From a virus: a DNA stretch of 20,971 bases. The position numbers were made by a program, and so were the translations under genes. The notes beneath the pieces are model-generated. The model made no database searches and had not been told where the DNA came from. It saw nothing but the letters and a program-made list of their open reading frames with translations. The DNA lies in IMG/VR virus record IMGVR_UViG_3300025889_001149, positions 1 to 20,971 of that record. One strand, written 5' to 3'. This document shows positions 19,572 through 20,971 of the stretch, in pieces (position 1 is the first letter of the stretch; each line of letters opens with the position of its first letter).

Positions 19572-19958
19572 TTACAATTCTTCTTCTTCTTCTTTAACAA
19601 ATGTGATGCCTGTTGTCCAATCGGCTAAAAAGTTAAAGTTCTCTAACCCTTTCGGATTTAACACCTCAATAGGTTTAAACTCAAACTCTTTGTTTCCTAA
19701 TTCTTCAACTTGCTTGGTTAGCTTTTTGATAGCTTCTTTAGTAAACTTGTAACCATTTTTTTCATCCAATAAAAGAATGTCTTTTTCATCGGTTGATGCG
19801 TTGTCAAGGCGGAGTTCTTCAACTTGGGCTTGATAGCTTTCGTGGTGGGATTTGACTTTTTCATACAAGCGGAATAATTTTTTTTGTGTCTTACTTTCAG
19901 AATTTCCAATGACTGCATTTAAATTCGCAATTAATTGATTCAGTTTACTGTACTTCAT
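19572..19958 (-). CDS. Unrecognised helical protein (128 aa)
   Basis: The 128-residue protein has long charged helices (KLNQLIANLNAVIG, KTQKKLFRLYEKVKSHHESYQ, KFTKEAIKKLTKQVEELG) and a C-terminal part with FEFKPIEVLNPKGLENFNFLADWTTGITF, ending in a run of acidic residues. The GYKFTKEAIKKL and LADWTTGI segments look conserved in kind, as in small phage proteins of unknown role. It lies between a homing endonuclease and the lysis cassette. Confidence 0.65.
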   Translation of the reverse strand: MKYSKLNQLIANLNAVIGNSESKTQKKLFRLYEKVKSHHESYQAQVEELRLDNASTDEKDILLLDEKNGYKFTKEAIKKLTKQVEELGNKEFEFKPIEVLNPKGLENFNFLADWTTGITFVKEEEEEL

Positions 19959-19973
19959 ATTGTTTGATTTGGT

Positions 19974-20438
19974 TTAAGCGTAAATTAATGTTGTTTTATT
20001 TGGGTATGTATTTGTTAAATATCCGTGTAAAGTTTTCATATTTACATTATAATATTTAGCTGCTTCAGTTACTGAATCATAAAAAATACCTGTTGCGGTA
20101 TCTAGCACAATTCTTGTTACACTTGGCTTTTTTAATCCTGTATCAAATGCGTGTTGTATATTTTGACTTGCAGTAACCCATTCAAGATTTTCAATCCTAT
20201 TATCGGTTTTTATTCCGTTAATATGATTAACCATTTTATAGTTATTCACATTATCAATATAAGCCTCTGCAACTAACCTATGTATTGTGTAGTTTTTATA
20301 TTTTAAATCTTTACATAATACAACTTGCATATATCCTCTTGAATTACTACAAGGAGTTAATTTTCTATTAAATCTTAAACTCCATACTTCGCCATCTTTT
20401 GTTATAGCGTAATTTGGATAATTAGGAATTGGCTTCAT
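19974..20438 (-). CDS. HNH homing endonuclease with C-terminal DNA-binding module (paralogue 2)
   Basis: The 154-residue protein matches the enzyme at 14758-15222 over its whole length: NYPNYAITKDGEVWSL (6-21), IHRLVAEAY (52-60), [12 protein letters not shown] (70-81), NLEW (84-87), then a NUMOD1-like end (FYDSVTEAAKYYNVNMKTLHGYL, 119-141) and PNKTTLIYA. It probably cuts alleles lacking the insertion. The C-terminal part differs most from its paralogue, which fits different target sites. It is inserted between a small TM protein and the 128-residue gene. Confidence 0.88.
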   Translation of the reverse strand: MKPIPNYPNYAITKDGEVWSLRFNRKLTPCSNSRGYMQVVLCKDLKYKNYTIHRLVAEAYIDNVNNYKMVNHINGIKTDNRIENLEWVTASQNIQHAFDTGLKKPSVTRIVLDTATGIFYDSVTEAAKYYNVNMKTLHGYLTNTYPNKTTLIYA

Positions 20439-20454
20439 ATTGGTTTATTTTATA

Positions 20455-20462
20455 CAAATATA
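20455..20462 (-). promoter_or_regulatory. Possible promoter core TATATTTG before homing endonuclease
   Basis: TATATTTG fits TAnnTTTG and lies 17 bases before the endonuclease ATG. No TTG is seen at the usual -33 distance, so it may be weak or accidental. Confidence 0.3.
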
Positions 20463-20464
20463 GG

Positions 20465-20626
20465 TTAATTGTTATACTTTTTATTAGTTTGCCTTTCCAT
20501 TTCGTGATGTTGCTTTAATATTTCAATTTGTAAATATAGTAGAAATGATAATATTGCAACTATAAACATCAAACCCCTTCTAAAGTATTTTTGTAGTTTT
20601 TCAGTTGTGGTTTCAAAATGATTCAT
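20465..20626 (-). CDS. Single-TM small protein (53 aa)
   Basis: ATG 20626 opens a 53-residue frame: MNHFETTTEKLQKYFRRGLM, a membrane span FIVAILSFLLYLQIEIL and a basic/polar end ERQTNKKYNN. The N-terminal amphipathic helix, Arg pair and single span suggest an inner-membrane protein with its N-terminus inside. It may be an early member of the lysis set, though the homing endonuclease now separates it from that cassette. Function is unknown. Confidence 0.6.
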   Translation of the reverse strand: MNHFETTTEKLQKYFRRGLMFIVAILSFLLYLQIEILKQHHEMERQTNKKYNN

Positions 20627-20651
20627 AATATTAATTTTTTTAAAATTAGAA

Positions 20652-20951
20652 CTATTCGGTTACTTCAGCAACTTCTTCAGAAGTTTCTACTACAGGAGCA
20701 ACATAATCGCCTACGATTGTAACATCTAATTGAGTTGCAATCCAGTCATACGCATATTGATTTGTCTGCCAATCTGCATAGTCTTGTCCTGTCATAGTTA
20801 AGTTGCCTTGTGATAAGTTTACCATTGTATCACTTAAAAGTGCATAGTAAAAGGTAGCTGCATTAGTTAAATTGTCATTAATGCAATAAGCGTTAAGGAT
20901 TGTTGCCGTTCCTAAATTTAGTGGGAATACCACTTGTTGTATTTGTTTCAT
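20652..20951 (-). CDS. Small conserved-type phage protein, possible tail-associated (99 aa)
   Basis: The 99-residue protein starts MKQIQQVVFPLNLGTATILN and continues AYCINDNLTNAATFYYALLS, then NLTMTGQDYADWQTNQYAYDWIATQLDVTII and an acidic tail (VETSEEVAEVTE). The pattern of a G-T-A-T strand, N-L...FYY-x-L-L and L-T-M-x-G-x-D-Y-x-x-W is common to short proteins near tail genes in Flavobacterium phages, but I know no function. A fibre or tail accessory role is inferred from position at the end of the structural region. Confidence 0.6.
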   Translation of the reverse strand: MKQIQQVVFPLNLGTATILNAYCINDNLTNAATFYYALLSDTMVNLSQGNLTMTGQDYADWQTNQYAYDWIATQLDVTIVGDYVAPVVETSEEVAEVTE

Positions 20952-20971
20952 TTTATTTATTTTAAGGAGTT

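Noticed and set aside
20952-20971. Possible last codons of a further upstream gene (frame ending in TAA at about 20957)
   Set aside because: Only a handful of codons are in the window; nothing can be supported.
1-20971. CRISPR array, tRNA, integrase or attachment site
   Set aside because: No regularly spaced repeats, cloverleaf sequences or recombinase motifs were seen on either strand.

Overview
The window looks like about half of the genome of a tailed dsDNA phage or prophage of siphovirus type infecting a Bacteroidetes host, most likely a Flavobacterium-like bacterium. The DNA is A+T-rich, start codons are preceded by A-rich leaders rather than Shine-Dalgarno sequences, several intergenic gaps carry the Bacteroidetes promoter core TAnnTTTG, and most recognisable proteins belong to families familiar from Flavobacterium phages. 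Every convincing gene reads leftwards (minus strand), tightly packed, often with 4-base ATGA overlaps. No integrase, repressor, tRNA or CRISPR array is seen, so lifestyle cannot be decided.

Following transcription from right to left: (1) 20951-16624 holds a small conserved phage protein, a homing endonuclease, a lysis cassette (TM/coiled-coil protein, an inner-membrane-anchored protein with an outer-membrane-like C-terminus, a two-TM holin candidate and a GH24-type endolysin), a calcineurin-like phosphoesterase and a mini HExxH metallopeptidase, closed by two tandem terminators. (2) 16623-16188 is a gene-free regulatory gap with a dyad, repeated ATGCAAA words and a promoter. (3) 16187-12173 is an early region of small proteins: a ribbon-helix-helix regulator, a second homing endonuclease, an orphan DnaA domain IV protein, a conserved protein that may act in recombination, an SSB-like protein and a small HTH protein. 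(4) 12170-8586 is a replication/recombination operon: promoter, structured leader RNA, a Lin1244/DUF4373-type initiator, an unknown partner, a PD-(D/E)XK-like nuclease, NinG, a third homing endonuclease and small basic or zinc-ribbon proteins. (5) 8586-1 is the packaging and head module in canonical order: ParB-like protein, TerS, TerL, portal, a Dps-like protein, a small head protein, MuF-like protein, prohead protease, HK97-fold major capsid protein, terminator, head-tail connector, head closure, gp10-like protein and the start of a tail completion protein that runs off the left edge.

The two most interesting signals are not proteins. One is a leader RNA in front of the replication initiator gene: two hairpins whose loops are perfect 7-nt complements (a kissing-loop fold), ending in a U-run next to the start codon. 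The other lies inside that initiator gene, in the linker of the encoded protein: four ATAACA words phased at 10/11/10 bp next to a 47-nt purine-only strand with a few T's. This layout is like the lambda origin inside gene O. Together they suggest a replication control unit that could be tested directly.
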